Shown here: positions 26,050 to 33,771 of the stretch, piece after piece | How the letters are laid out: every line of letters starts with the position of its first letter | Position numbering within the stretch: position 1 is the stretch's first letter | DNA from: Candidatus Roseilinea sp. NK_OTU-006 | Lineage (GTDB): Bacteria; Chloroflexota; Anaerolineae; J036; Brachytrichaceae | NCBI RefSeq assembly: GCF_012931985.1 | Contig: NZ_JAAFGM010000009.1 | Location: 40,001 to 104,000 of the forward strand | DNA length: 64,000 bases | Direction of reading: 5' to 3' | Notes under the pieces: generated by a model | Databases searched by the model: none | What the model was told of the DNA's origin: nothing | Seen by the model: only the letters and a program-made list of their open reading frames with translations | Translations under genes and position numbers: made by a program

Positions 26050-27228
26050 TTACACCTTTTGCGCGACGGCTTCGCCCAGCAGGCCGGATGGGCGGAAGAT
26101 CAAAATCAGGATCAAGATGGCGAACGCCACGATGTCGGCGTAACTGGCGCCGGAGAATGCGCCGCCGGTGAGCAGCGACAGATAAGAGGCCACGAACGCC
26201 TCCAGGAAACCCAAGACGATCCCGCCGACCATCGCGCCCGGAATGTTGCCGATGCCGCCCAGCACCGCCGCGGTAAACGCTTTCAGGCCGGGGAGAAAGC
26301 CGATGTAGGGGTTGACCGTGCCCACGCGGATGCCGAAGAGCACGCCGGCCGCGCCACCCAGCGCGCCGCCGATCAGGAAGGTGAGCGCGATGATCTGGTT
26401 GACGTTGATCCCCATCAGGCTGGCCGTCGGGCGGTCTTGCGCCACAGCGCGGATGGCCGTGCCCAGCTTGGTGGCGTTTACCAGATAGTTCAACCCGATC
26501 AACATCAGCGTGGCGGCAACGATGAAGATCAGCGCGCGCACGTCGAGGATGAGCGGGATGGTGCGCCCATCGGCCGCGGGGATCTGCGCCAGTTGCAACG
26601 GTGGGCCGAAGTTCGGCGTCGGGAAGCGTGCGTTGAAGCCCAGGCCGGTCACGTTCGCGATCAGGCGCATGCCATCTTGCAGCAACAACGAAACGCCGAT
26701 GGCTGAGATCAGCGGCACCAGGCGAGGCGCGTTGCGCAGTGGACGATAGGCGATGCGTTCGATCGTGACGGCCAGCGTGCCGCTGATCACCATGCCCACG
26801 ATCACCGCGATCAGGACGAACAACAAAGGCGGGAGGGCATTCAGTATTCCCGATGCGGCGAATACTGTGCCTAGCGCGGCGCCGGAGAACGCGCCGACCA
26901 TGAAGATTTCGCCGTGCGCGAAGTTGATGAATTCCAGCACGCCGTACACCATGGTGTAGCCAAGCGCGATCGTGGCAAACAGGAAACCGCGCACCAATCC
27001 GTCAACGATCACCTGCGGCAGGATGGTGAGCGTCGCCTGGACGAGGTCTACGTTGGTGCGCGTGCCGCGCAACAGAAAGGCGACCAGCACCGTAATCACA
27101 CTGAGCACGATGGCGCTGCCGACGACGAAGATGAACACTTGTCCCAGCGGTCCGAACACGCCGGCCAGGGTCATGCGCAGCGTGCGGCGGCTGGCAGGGG
27201 CGGGAAGAGCATCTGCTGCAATCGCCAT
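26050..27228 (-). CDS. livH: Branched-chain amino acid ABC transporter permease LivH
   Basis: A 392-residue inner-membrane permease, longer than the usual 290-310 because of an N-terminal extension with an extra helix (VFIFVVGSAIVLSVITVLVA). GYTMVYGVLEFINFAHGEIF is the LivH signature and KLGTAIRAVAQDRPTASLMG the ATPase-contact loop. It is the first gene of the HMGF group and is separated from the binding-protein gene by a strong hairpin that can act as an attenuator. Confidence 0.94.
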   Translation of the reverse strand: MAIAADALPAPASRRTLRMTLAGVFGPLGQVFIFVVGSAIVLSVITVLVAFLLRGTRTNVDLVQATLTILPQVIVDGLVRGFLFATIALGYTMVYGVLEFINFAHGEIFMVGAFSGAALGTVFAASGILNALPPLLFVLIAVIVGMVISGTLAVTIERIAYRPLRNAPRLVPLISAIGVSLLLQDGMRLIANVTGLGFNARFPTPNFGPPLQLAQIPAADGRTIPLILDVRALIFIVAATLMLIGLNYLVNATKLGTAIRAVAQDRPTASLMGINVNQIIALTFLIGGALGGAAGVLFGIRVGTVNPYIGFLPGLKAFTAAVLGGIGNIPGAMVGGIVLGFLEAFVASYLSLLTGGAFSGASYADIVAFAILILILIFRPSGLLGEAVAQKV

Positions 27229-27319
27229 AGGGAGGTAGACTGATCAGCTTTGGTTTCAGCTCTTTCGATCTTCGACCGCGCAGGCGCGTCTGCGCTGCTT
27301 GGCCGCACAGTCTAATACA

Positions 27320-27357
27320 AAACGGGCGGGGGTGGGTAGAAACTCCCCCGCCCGTTT
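27320..27357 (-). terminator. Attenuating terminator between livK and livHMGF
   Basis: A perfect 13-bp stem (27320-27332 with 27345-27357) has a 12-nt loop. Read on the minus strand it ends in a run of T residues and TGTATTA. It lies just after the binding-protein gene and upstream of livH. Partial termination here would make more binding protein than membrane components. Confidence 0.88.
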
Positions 27358-27384
27358 CATGCGGCAGCGGTGATCGGATGGGCT

Positions 27385-28686
27385 TTACGGCGCCGGGATG
27401 TCCAACTTCTTGACCACGGCGTTTGCATTCCACACCTCGCCGGGTTCGCCGTCTTTATCGCTCACCTGCAATACGAAGTAGGTGGAGGTGACGGGATCGC
27501 CCTTGGCGTTGAAGGTGTAGGCACCGGTGATGCCCTTGTATTCGCCCGCATCGCGAATGGCCTGGACGACCTGCTCGCGGGAGGGCTTGCCGCCGGCTTT
27601 CTCGGCCGCCTGCGCGATCGCGCGGATGCAGATGCCCATCGCGTCATAGGCTTGCGCGGAGAACGGCGGCGCATCCTCGTTGAACTTGGCCTTGTAGTCT
27701 TCGGCGAACTTGGCGGCATCGGGGAACTGGCTGACGGGTGCGGCCACCGACGTGTAGTACATGCCCTTCACCGCGTCGCCGGCCAGCTTCAGCAGCTCGG
27801 GCGAGTCCAAGCCGTCGGGACCGAGGAACTTGGCCGTGATGCCGCGGTCGCGTGCCTGGCGGAACAACGGGCCGGCTTGGTCATAGATGCCGCCGAAGTA
27901 GATCAGATCCGGGTTGGCGGCCTGAATCGGCGTCAGGATGGACTCGAAGTTCGACTTCTCCTCCGTGCCCTCGAAGCCCAAGACCTGGATGCCGTTCTTC
28001 TCGGCTTGCTGGCGGAAGAACTCGGCGACGCCCTGGCCGTAGTCGGTCTTGTCGTGGATGATGTAGACGCTCTTGATTTGCATCTCGGTGCGAGCGAACT
28101 CCTCACCCACGGCGCCCTGAACGTCATCGCGACCCACCACACGGAAGGCGTTTTGATATCCGCTCTCCGTGATCTTCGGGTTGGTGTTGGCCGGCGAGAC
28201 CATCGCGAGGCTGTTGTCCTTGTAGGTCGGCAGCGAAGCCAGCGCGACACCGGAGTTCAGGTGACCGACGATGCAGAGAATATCGGGGTCGGAGGCGATG
28301 TTCTTAGCGTTCGCAGCGCCGACTTCCGGCTTGGCCTGGTCGTCGAACGGCGCCAGCTCGACTTCAAAGCCCATGTCGGTCAGCATCTTGCCCATATCCT
28401 GCAGGCCGAGATCGGCGCCGTTGCGGATGCCGGTGCCGAGCGCAGCCTGTGGGCCGGAGAGTGGGCTTTGCGTAGCGATCTTGATCTTGCCGCTCATGGC
28501 CGGCGCGGCGGGGGCCATCGTCGCCGTGGGTTCAGCCGGCGCGGCTGTAGGCGCGGCCGTGGGTTCTGGCGCGGCTGTAGGAGCGGCCGGCGCAGCCGTG
28601 GGAGCGGCCGGTGCGGCCGGTGCGCATGCAGCGAGCGCACCGATCAAGAACGTGGTAAGCAACCATTTACCGGATTGATATCTCAT
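27385..28686 (-). CDS. livK: Branched-chain amino acid ABC transporter substrate-binding lipoprotein
   Basis: A 433-residue exported binding protein. The lipobox is in LTTFLIGALAACAP, followed by a long Ala/Pro/Thr linker (to about residue 62), as is common for lipoproteins of Chloroflexi and Actinobacteria. The mature part begins with KIKIATQSPLSGPQAALG, the usual start of LIV-binding proteins, and contains VGHLNSGVALASLPTY, SPANTNPKITESG and YIIHDKTDYGQG, the hinge and ligand region of this family. An AAAGGAG site precedes the ATG. The ligand could be amino acids, urea or amides. Confidence 0.92.
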   Translation of the reverse strand: MRYQSGKWLLTTFLIGALAACAPAAPAAPTAAPAAPTAAPEPTAAPTAAPAEPTATMAPAAPAMSGKIKIATQSPLSGPQAALGTGIRNGADLGLQDMGKMLTDMGFEVELAPFDDQAKPEVGAANAKNIASDPDILCIVGHLNSGVALASLPTYKDNSLAMVSPANTNPKITESGYQNAFRVVGRDDVQGAVGEEFARTEMQIKSVYIIHDKTDYGQGVAEFFRQQAEKNGIQVLGFEGTEEKSNFESILTPIQAANPDLIYFGGIYDQAGPLFRQARDRGITAKFLGPDGLDSPELLKLAGDAVKGMYYTSVAAPVSQFPDAAKFAEDYKAKFNEDAPPFSAQAYDAMGICIRAIAQAAEKAGGKPSREQVVQAIRDAGEYKGITGAYTFNAKGDPVTSTYFVLQVSDKDGEPGEVWNANAVVKKLDIPAP

Positions 28687-29077
28687 GGCTCTTTCTCACT
28701 CCTTTGAAAGATTTGGTTGACTCTAACTAATCCAGAACACAAGGGCGAACGAGGTTGACATGGTTACGCGTGAGTAGCCTTATGAGCGCCCAATGTGGGC
28801 TGGCCGAGCAACGCGGACAATAATCTACTCAAGGTGGTATCCTTTGTCAAGTGCGAGAGGTTTTTGCAAATCGGTTCATCTGTCGGCGCCATAATGCGAC
28901 GCGCCGCAAAATCTCTTGGTCAGCGCCTTTTGTGCGCGCCATGTAACCTAAGCCTACGATCGGTTTTAGGGAGCAAGGACGTGCTCCCTATTGTGCTTTC
29001 CATCCTGCGGCTATGCGCGAGAGACGAGCGGCAGAAAAGTCAAATCAGTCGGTTCAGGAACTATTCGAGGAGAGCAG
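28687..29077. other. Intergenic region upstream of livK
   Basis: The 390 bases include the livK leader with a TAGAGT box near 28719-28724 (minus strand). They also hold a perfect 8-bp hairpin, AGGGAGCA/TGCTCCCT, at 28968-28989. No gene is recognisable before the decayed pyrG fragment. Confidence 0.4.
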
Positions 29078-29290
29078 CCTACCCAAATTCTTTTTTTTGC
29101 ACAGGCGGCGTCAGCTCGGTGGGCAAAGGGGTGACGGCGGCTGCTATCGGCCGCATGCTGAAGGCACGATGTCGCCCTACCAGCACGTTGCAGTCTTTTA
29201 TGACCGAGGACGATGTAGAAACCGAGTTCGACCTGGGCCACTTACGAGCGCTTCATCAGACGAGAACCTGACCCCTGCGCGCAATATTGA
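29078..29290 (+). pseudogene. Decayed CTP synthase, N-terminal fragment
   Basis: FFCTGGVSSVGKGVTAAAIG is the unmistakable P-loop start of CTP synthase, followed by RMLKA. A deletion of roughly 16 residues removes the next segment; GTMSPYQHVAVF then appears in a shifted frame, TEDDVETEFDLGH in another, and YERFI in a third. The remaining 450 or so residues are absent. A run of eight T at the fragment start is a likely slippage site. CTP synthase is normally essential, so an intact pyrG should be elsewhere. Confidence 0.9.
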
Positions 29291-29296
29291 CCACGT

Positions 29297-30256
29297 TTAG
29301 ACCATGGGGTGTCTGAACGACGCCGAATAGGCGCCGGTGACGTGATGTTCGAGCTGCCGTTCGATGTCGGCCAACAGCGCACTGGCGCCGAAACGAAAGA
29401 GGCTCGGCCGCAGCCATTCATCGCCCAACTCCTCCTTAATGAGGATCATCCAGTCAAGCGCTTGCTTGGCGGTGCGAATGCCGCCGGCCGGCTTGAACCC
29501 CACGGGGTAGTCTGTGCGCGCGGCGTAGTCGCGAATCGCTCGGCACATCACCAGGCCAATCGGCAGCGTTGCGTTGACCGCTGCCTTCCCGGTCGAGGTC
29601 TTGATAAAGTCGGCACCGGCCATCATGCACACCAGGCTGGCCTGATACACCTGACGCAGCGTGGCCAGTTCGCCGGCCTCCAGGATCGTCTTCATGGGGG
29701 CATGGCCGCATGCCGCTCGGAAGGCGCGGACTTCGTCGTAGAGCGCGGCCCAGTTTCCGGTGAGCACGTGCCGCCTGGAGATCACGATGTCTATCTCTTG
29801 AGCGCCCATCTCGATGGCGTATTCGATTTCTTTCACGCGCAGGTCGAGCGGAGTCATGCCGGCGGGGAAGCCAGTGGAGACGGCCGCAACGGGGATGTTG
29901 GAGCCGGCGAGCGCTTTCACGGCGACGGGCACCATCTCGTGATAGACGCACACAGCGGCCACGCAGATCGGCAACTCGCGCGCGCCGAGCGCCACGAGCA
30001 GGTCGCTGCGCACGGGCCGGCGCGCCTTAGCGCACAGGCGCTGCACGTTGCCGGGCGTGTCATCCCCCTGAAGCGTCGTCAAGTCCATGAGTGTAATGGC
30101 GCGGAGCAGCCAGGCGGCCTGCCAGGCTTGCTTGACCGAACGTCGCGCCGGCAATGTTGCGCTCCGGCGCTCTACAGCGCTGCGGTTCACGCGCGCAGCT
30201 TCCACCCAGCTTAAGTCGAGCGGGATGCCAGGGTTACGGCCATCGTGTGTTTTCAT
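29297..30256 (-). CDS. deoC: Deoxyribose-phosphate aldolase
   Basis: Splits 2-deoxyribose-5-phosphate into glyceraldehyde-3-phosphate and acetaldehyde in deoxynucleoside catabolism. The 319 residues contain the Schiff-base Lys in ADFIKTSTGKA, the second catalytic Lys in VGFKPAGGIRT, and EIDIVISRRHVLTG with the conserved Asp. An N-terminal extension of about 60 residues precedes the TIM barrel, as in the longer eukaryote-like DeoC group. The ATG at 30256 is preferred to one at 30310, which would lie inside RNase P RNA. No other deo gene adjoins it. Confidence 0.93.
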   Translation of the reverse strand: MKTHDGRNPGIPLDLSWVEAARVNRSAVERRSATLPARRSVKQAWQAAWLLRAITLMDLTTLQGDDTPGNVQRLCAKARRPVRSDLLVALGARELPICVAAVCVYHEMVPVAVKALAGSNIPVAAVSTGFPAGMTPLDLRVKEIEYAIEMGAQEIDIVISRRHVLTGNWAALYDEVRAFRAACGHAPMKTILEAGELATLRQVYQASLVCMMAGADFIKTSTGKAAVNATLPIGLVMCRAIRDYAARTDYPVGFKPAGGIRTAKQALDWMILIKEELGDEWLRPSLFRFGASALLADIERQLEHHVTGAYSASFRHPMV

Positions 30257-30270
30257 GCGTCTGTAGGCTG

Positions 30271-30617
30271 CTCGAGCCTGCCTATAAGCCGGATTCTGTC
30301 TAGGCCCCAAGGCCCGAGGCGATCATCCCTCTAGGACGCGCATTACTGCGCGCCTCCAGCCGCCTACCTGCGCATCAGCGGGCCGCCTCATCTGCGCGTC
30401 TTGGCGTTGCTCCCGGTGGGGTTTGCCAGGCCGTCGCATCGCTGCGACGCCGGTGCGCTCTTACCGCACCATTTCACCCTTACCCTTGCGGGCGGTATGT
30501 TTTCTGTTGCACTTTCCGTCGGGTCACCCCGCCTGGCCGTTAGCCAGCACCGTGCCCTGTGGAGTCCGGACTTTCCTCATCCCGCCTTGCGGGACGCGAC
30601 CGCCCAGCAGGCTCGAA
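30271..30617 (-). ncRNA. rnpB: RNase P RNA (bacterial type A-like)
   Basis: The catalytic RNA that removes 5' leaders from tRNA precursors. On the minus strand the 5' end starts near 30617 with GAGCCTGCTGG, soon followed by the universally conserved GAGGAAAGTCCGG-type core (30565-30580) and the ACAGAAA segment. The 3' end has the conserved AGACAGAATCCGGCTTAT just before the closing strand of P1 (AGGCAGGCTC, about 30272-30282), which pairs with the 5' end. The length of about 345 nt is normal. It is divergent from the ferredoxin reductase gene and ends 15 bases before deoC. Confidence 0.96.
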
Positions 30618-30625
30618 CTCTATCA

Positions 30626-30631
30626 ATTATC
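30626..30631 (-). promoter_or_regulatory. -10 box of rnpB
   Basis: GATAAT on the minus strand lies 8-10 nt before the predicted 5' end of RNase P RNA, a correct distance for sigma-A transcription. Confidence 0.6.
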
Positions 30632-30657
30632 GCAGCAAATTGTGAGGGGAACAGCCG

Positions 30658-30679
30658 GTGCCGATGTTACAATCGGCAC
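30658..30679 (+). promoter_or_regulatory. Palindromic operator overlapping the -10 box of the ferredoxin reductase gene
   Basis: GTGCCGAT (30658-30665) and ATCGGCAC (30672-30679) form a perfect 8-bp inverted repeat around a 6-nt centre. The TACAAT -10 hexamer occupies 30668-30673, inside the centre and right arm. A T-run follows, so it also resembles a terminator, but the expected start of transcription lies after it. Repressor binding here would block RNA polymerase directly. Confidence 0.55.
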
Positions 30680-30700
30680 GGTTTTTAGGAGAGCGATGCT

Positions 30701-31723
30701 ATGACTGTGAACACGAATGGTAGTAATGGCACGCGCGACCTATATGATGTGACGATCATCGGCGCCGGCCCATCGGGCTTGTTCGGCGCCTTCTATGCCG
30801 GTCTGCGCGAGATGAAGGTGAAAGTGATTGACGCCCTCGATGACCTCGGCGGGCAGTTGACGGCGCTATACCCCGAAAAGTTCATCTACGACACCCCGGG
30901 CTATCCCAAAATCCTGGCGATGGATTTGGTCAAGCACCTGGCTGAGCAGGCGAAAATGTTCAAGCCGACTATCGTGCTGGGCGAGCGGGTAGAGCAATTA
31001 GAGCGGCAGCCGGACGGCACGTTCAAGCTCGTGACGCACAAAGGCGAGCATTACACCCGCGTCGTGGTGATTTGCGGGGGTGTGGGCGCCTTTCAGCCCA
31101 AGAAGCTGCCCAATCCGGAACTGGTCCCTTACGAAGGGCATGGCCTGTATTACACCGTGAAGGAGAAGGCCGCCTTCCGCGGCAAGCGCATCTTGATCGT
31201 GGGCGGCGGGGATTCAGCGGTGGACTGGGCGCTCAACCTCAAAGACTACGCCAAGCATGTTACGCTGATTCACCGGCGCGATCAGTTCCGCGCCCATGGC
31301 GCATCGGTGACTGAGTTGTTGAATTCCTCGGTGGAGGTCAAACTGTTCTACGAACTCAAGACGGTCGGCGGCAACGGCAAGGTGGAGTATGCGGTCATCT
31401 TCGACAACCGCACTAAGGAGGAAATGACGCTGCCGGTGGATGCTGTGATCCTCACGCTGGGGTATAGCGTTGACCTCGGCCCGATCAAAAACTGGGGATT
31501 GGAGATGGAAGGCACGCGCTACATCCGTGTCAATACCAAACAGGAGACCAACATCCCTGGCGTCTATGCCGCCGGCGACATCGCCGCGTTGCCCGGCGAA
31601 GAGCCGCTCAACCTCATCGTCGAGGGCTTTGCCCAGGCGACGCGCGCGGTGAACTTTGCCTACCAGTATCTGCATCCCGGCGCCAAAGCCTTCCCGGGCC
31701 ACAGCTCAGAGAAGAAGCTTTAG
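30701..31723 (+). CDS. Ferredoxin/flavodoxin-NADP+ reductase, thioredoxin-reductase-like (YumC type)
   Basis: A 340-residue FAD enzyme that moves electrons between NADPH and ferredoxin or flavodoxin. The N-terminal VTIIGAGPSGLFGAFYAG binds FAD, ILIVGGGDSAVDWALNL binds NADPH, and GVYAAGDIAALPGEEPLNLI is the C-terminal FAD motif. The CxxC redox pair of thioredoxin reductase is absent, which places it with YumC-type reductases. After SD-like AGGAGAG comes the ATG at 30701. The promoter region holds a palindrome over the -10 box. A perfect 14-bp terminator follows, so it is a single-gene unit. Confidence 0.92.
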   Translation: MTVNTNGSNGTRDLYDVTIIGAGPSGLFGAFYAGLREMKVKVIDALDDLGGQLTALYPEKFIYDTPGYPKILAMDLVKHLAEQAKMFKPTIVLGERVEQLERQPDGTFKLVTHKGEHYTRVVVICGGVGAFQPKKLPNPELVPYEGHGLYYTVKEKAAFRGKRILIVGGGDSAVDWALNLKDYAKHVTLIHRRDQFRAHGASVTELLNSSVEVKLFYELKTVGGNGKVEYAVIFDNRTKEEMTLPVDAVILTLGYSVDLGPIKNWGLEMEGTRYIRVNTKQETNIPGVYAAGDIAALPGEEPLNLIVEGFAQATRAVNFAYQYLHPGAKAFPGHSSEKKL

Positions 31724-31741
31724 GCGAACGCTGGTCACAAC

Positions 31742-31780
31742 GCGACAGCGCAGCCCGCTATGGCTGCGCTGTCGCTCTTT
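31742..31780 (+). terminator. Terminator of the ferredoxin reductase gene
   Basis: A perfect 14-bp stem, GCGACAGCGCAGCC (31742-31755) with GGCTGCGCTGTCGC (31762-31775), has a 6-nt loop and TCTTT after it. It lies between convergent genes and may also serve aspS. Confidence 0.85.
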
Positions 31781-31793
31781 GACGCTTCGGGAC

Positions 31794-33566
31794 TTACGGG
31801 AGCGCCAGGCGGATGTGCAGTTCCTTCAGTTGCTGCTCATATACCGGCGACGGCGCGCCGGCCATCACATCCATGGCCTGCTGGTTCTTGGGGAACGCCA
31901 TCACCTCACGGATGTTCGGCTCGCTGCAATACAGCATGGTCAGCCGATCAACGCCGGGCGCGATGCCGCCGTGCGGCGGGGCGCCGTATTCAAACGCCTC
32001 GAGGATGTGCCCGAATTTGCGCCGCGCCTCTTCCATCTCCAGGCCGATGAGCCGCATCACGGTCTCCTGCACCTCGCGGCGGTGGATTCGGATGCTGCCG
32101 CCGCCAACCTCATAGCCGTTGCACACCAAGTCATATTGTTTGCTGCGCACCTGGCCTGGATCGGATTCCAGCAAGGCGAGATGTTCATCTTGGGGCGCGG
32201 TAAACATGTGGTGCGATGGGTCCCAGCGCTGCTCCGCTTCGTTCCACTCGAACAGCGGGTAGTCCACCACCCACAAATAAGCCATCACGCTCTCGTCGGC
32301 CAGTTTGAGCCGCATGCCCAGCTCGTGGCGCAGCTCGCCCAGCGCTTCGTTGACTGCTTTGCGGCTGTCGTCGGCGACCAACAGGATCAGGTCGCCGGGC
32401 TTCGAGCCGGCTCGTGCGATGATGGCGTCTTTCTCGGCCTGGCTGAGCTTAGCGCCGGCGCCGCTGTTGCGGATGCCATCCGGGTCGTGCCACAGCACGA
32501 CAAGGCCCTTGGCGCCGTTATTCTTGGCGAACTCGGTCAACTCGTCGGTCTGCTTGCGCGTGTAGCTGGCGCAGCCGGGCGCGCAGAGACCCTTGACGTG
32601 CGCCGCACGAAATGGCAGAAACTCCGAACCGCGCGTGATGTCGGTCGCGTCGAACAGCTCCATGCCAAAGCGTAGGTCGGGCTTGTCGCGCCCAAAGCGT
32701 TCCATGACCGCTTCGTAGGACAGACGCAGGAAGGGCTTAAACAGCAGCCGCTTGCCGTGTAGGTGCGCATAGCGCTCGGTGAATTCGGTCAGCAGCCCTT
32801 CGACCAGGTTGAGCACGTCCTCGCGATCCACGAAGCTCATCTCCAGGTCAAGCTGGGTAAATTCGGGTTGCCGGTCGGCGCGTTGGTCCTCGTCGCGGAA
32901 GCAGCGGGCGATCTGGAAGTAGCGCTCGACGCCAGCGACCATGAGCAACTGCTTCAATTGCTGTGGGCTTTGCGGCAGCGCATAGAAGCAGCCGGGATGC
33001 ACGCGGCTGGGCACCAGGTAGTCGCGCGCGCCTTCCGGCGTGGTCTTGAACAGGATCGGCGTCTCGACTTCGATGAAACCGCGTGCGTCCAGATAGTCCC
33101 GGATGAACTTGACGAACGTATGGCGGATCGTCAGGTTGCGCGCCATGCGTTCGCGCCGCAGATCCAGATAGCGATATTTGAGGCGCAGGTTCTCGTCCAC
33201 GTCGCGGCCCTCGTCGTCAATGACGAACGGCGGCGTCTTGGCCGGGTTAAGCAGCACCAACTGCGAGACCATCACCTCAACCTCGCCGGTTGACATTTTG
33301 GGGTTCGCCATGCCCGCTGGCCGCAGGGTGACCTGGCCCTCAACCTGAATCACATATTCGTTGCGCAGCGACTCGGCCAGCTTGAAGATTTCCGGGCTGC
33401 TCACGTGCACGGGATTGATGACGATCTGCGTCAGACCGAAGCGGTCGCGCAGGTCAATGAAGATCACCCCGCCGTGATCGCGCCGGCGATGCACCCATCC
33501 GGCGAGCGTGACATGTTGCCCCACATGCTCTTTGCGTAATTCACCACAGGTCTTCGTCTTTAACAT
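31794..33566 (-). CDS. aspS: Aspartyl-tRNA synthetase
   Basis: Charges tRNA-Asp (or tRNA-Asp/Asn in non-discriminating forms). The 590 residues are normal for the bacterial type with a GAD insertion. The N-terminal anticodon-binding OB domain (about 1-105) includes [20 protein letters not shown]. Class II motifs are present: [20 protein letters not shown] (motif 2) and [13 protein letters not shown] (motif 3). The ATG at 33566 is chosen because GAGG lies 9 nt upstream and the family begins there; the frame open to 33641 reads through the leader terminator. Upstream lie a leader peptide frame and an intrinsic terminator that suggest attenuation by Asp-tRNA supply. Confidence 0.96.
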   Translation of the reverse strand: MLKTKTCGELRKEHVGQHVTLAGWVHRRRDHGGVIFIDLRDRFGLTQIVINPVHVSSPEIFKLAESLRNEYVIQVEGQVTLRPAGMANPKMSTGEVEVMVSQLVLLNPAKTPPFVIDDEGRDVDENLRLKYRYLDLRRERMARNLTIRHTFVKFIRDYLDARGFIEVETPILFKTTPEGARDYLVPSRVHPGCFYALPQSPQQLKQLLMVAGVERYFQIARCFRDEDQRADRQPEFTQLDLEMSFVDREDVLNLVEGLLTEFTERYAHLHGKRLLFKPFLRLSYEAVMERFGRDKPDLRFGMELFDATDITRGSEFLPFRAAHVKGLCAPGCASYTRKQTDELTEFAKNNGAKGLVVLWHDPDGIRNSGAGAKLSQAEKDAIIARAGSKPGDLILLVADDSRKAVNEALGELRHELGMRLKLADESVMAYLWVVDYPLFEWNEAEQRWDPSHHMFTAPQDEHLALLESDPGQVRSKQYDLVCNGYEVGGGSIRIHRREVQETVMRLIGLEMEEARRKFGHILEAFEYGAPPHGGIAPGVDRLTMLYCSEPNIREVMAFPKNQQAMDVMAGAPSPVYEQQLKELHIRLALP

Positions 33567-33625
33567 GATTGCCAACCTCGGATGAAGGTTACAGATGTTG
33601 CTGGCGTCGCACGCCACGAACTGAC

Positions 33626-33652
33626 AAAAAAGGCCGCCCATATCAGGCGACC
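33626..33652 (-). terminator. Intrinsic terminator in the aspS leader
   Basis: On the minus strand GGTCGCC (33652-33646) pairs with GGCGGCC (33638-33632), one wobble, 7-nt loop, followed by six T residues (33631-33626). It lies 59 nt before the aspS ATG, so it must be bypassed for aspS expression. CAGGCG at 33699-33694 can pair with CGCCTG at 33649-33644 and would prevent the terminator. Confidence 0.82.
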
Positions 33653-33685
33653 CTCAGTCTCAAGCTCCGTTCTGCGCGCAACGAC

Positions 33686-33754
33686 TCAGGCGACGCCTGC
33701 TTGGGAGAAGGCATCGTTATCATCGTCGTTATGGGTGCGCAGCGTCCTTCGCAT
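33686..33754 (-). CDS. Leader peptide of aspS with an Asp/Asn codon cluster
   Basis: A 22-codon frame runs from ATG at 33754 to TGA at 33686. It reads MRRTLRTH, then NDDDND (AAC GAC GAT GAT AAC GAT), then AFSQAGVA: four Asp and two Asn codons in six. It lies upstream of an intrinsic terminator in front of aspS. A ribosome waiting on Asp codons would leave the CAGGCG segment in the last codons free to pair with the 5' arm of the terminator; one reaching the stop codon would cover it. That is the classical leader-peptide attenuation design. A TATAGT box 9 nt before the ATG would make the leader peptide mRNA nearly leaderless. Function is inferred from arrangement only. Confidence 0.72.
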   Translation of the reverse strand: MRRTLRTHNDDDNDAFSQAGVA

Positions 33755-33763
33755 ACTGTCGCA

Positions 33764-33769
33764 ACTATA
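33764..33769 (-). promoter_or_regulatory. -10 box of the aspS leader transcript
   Basis: TATAGT on the minus strand lies just beyond the stop of the upstream dehydrogenase gene and 9 nt before the leader-peptide ATG. I see no good -35 box. Confidence 0.5.
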
Positions 33770-33771
33770 CC

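Noticed and set aside
27370..28707. 445-residue frame antisense to livK
   Set aside because: livK is clear on the minus strand; the antisense frame has no domain.
30658..30686. Terminator upstream of the ferredoxin reductase gene
   Set aside because: The stem overlaps the -10 box and no plus-strand gene precedes it, so an operator is more likely.
33626..33754. T-box riboswitch upstream of aspS
   Set aside because: The conserved AGGGTGGNACCGCG antiterminator bulge that binds the tRNA 3' end is absent; the leader peptide model explains the region better.
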